Source: Candidatus Aerophobota bacterium (lineage in GTDB: Bacteria; Aerophobota; Aerophobia; Aerophobales; B3-G15). From it: a stretch of 22,007 nt of DNA. The translations under genes and the position numbers were made by a program. Each line of letters begins with the position of its first letter. Positions within the stretch are counted from its first letter, which is position 1. Below the pieces are notes generated by a model. That model saw only the letters and a list, made by a program, of their open reading frames with translations, ran no database searches and was not told the DNA's origin. Of the stretch, positions 21,911 through 22,007 are shown one piece after another. The stretch lies in the NCBI GenBank assembly GCA_030615365.1, contig JAUWZM010000043.1:1-22007 (forward strand). Reading direction: 5' to 3'.

Positions 21911-22007
21911 TTACTCTGACGTTCCGCTCATCTCAAAAGAATATGTTCCGGATCCAACCTCAAAGGTTAGATAGTCCTCCTCTTCGCTTCCTCCGGTAAC
22001 TCCTGCT
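21911..22007 (-). CDS. C-terminal end of an unidentified protein, cut by window edge
   Basis: An open minus-strand frame from the edge ends at TAA (21911-21913). It gives 31 residues, AGVTGGSEEEDYLTFEVGSG followed by TYSFEMSGTSE. The VGSGTYSFE end resembles the closing beta-strand of some glycoside hydrolases such as alpha-L-rhamnosidases, but this is too short to assign. Codon phase and the stop just before an AT-rich spacer make it a likely real gene end. Confidence 0.5.
   Translation of the reverse strand, partial: AGVTGGSEEEDYLTFEVGSGTYSFEMSGTSE

Overview
The window looks like part of the chromosome of an uncultured, AT-rich, strictly anaerobic bacterium with an outer membrane. The evidence for anaerobic metabolism is two tungsten-type aldehyde:ferredoxin oxidoreductases (AOR) with a MoaD-like protein, and a 1383-residue Fe-S activase of the 2-hydroxyacyl-CoA dehydratase type. 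The evidence for a diderm envelope is a PorV-like beta-barrel protein with a signal peptide and a C-terminal Phe. A TRAP (MtrB) protein of Bacillus type is also present. I cannot place the organism; a candidate phylum such as Aerophobota or Atribacterota would fit, but that is inference.

Layout. 1-900: the start of an XRE-type regulator with a promoter/operator, a GC-rich block carrying a displaced copy of a tRNA 3' end, tRNA-Ser(GCT), a structured repeat and tRNA-Arg(GCG). 984-2408 (+): mtrB and an M42 aminopeptidase. 2414-8199 (-): PorV-like protein, a small membrane protein and the giant activase. 8553-12193 (-): nikR, a GalE-like epimerase, gatA and a stand-alone tRNA-binding OB-fold protein. 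12262-12905 (+): a vapBC toxin-antitoxin pair with a clear promoter and operator. 12939-16992 (-): a tight four-gene operon of 2-oxoacid dehydrogenase E1 alpha, E1 beta, a short-chain dehydrogenase and a LarA-type nickel racemase. 17419-21747 (-): two AORs headed by the MoaD-like gene. 21911-22007: the tail of a further minus-strand gene.

How the genes may work together. LarA (2-hydroxyacid racemase/epimerase), an SDR oxidoreductase, a ThDP E1 pair with no E2/E3 beside it, and aldehyde-oxidising AORs with their pterin-cofactor protein can be read as one oxidative route: 2-hydroxyacid or sugar acid to 2-oxoacid to aldehyde to acid plus reduced ferredoxin. An acetoin-type route is an alternative. 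NikR nearby fits the nickel need of LarA. This pathway is inference from gene neighbourhood.

The intergenic spaces are unusually rich in dispersed repeats: (i) a ~55-bp cloverleaf-forming repeat with compensatory changes between copies, within a larger element with possible terminal inverted repeats; (ii) a 45-bp hairpin motif found three times, each time 5' of a minus-strand gene; (iii) CACNAAGN-period repeats, including an inverted pair. These and the metabolic cluster are the parts most worth a second look.
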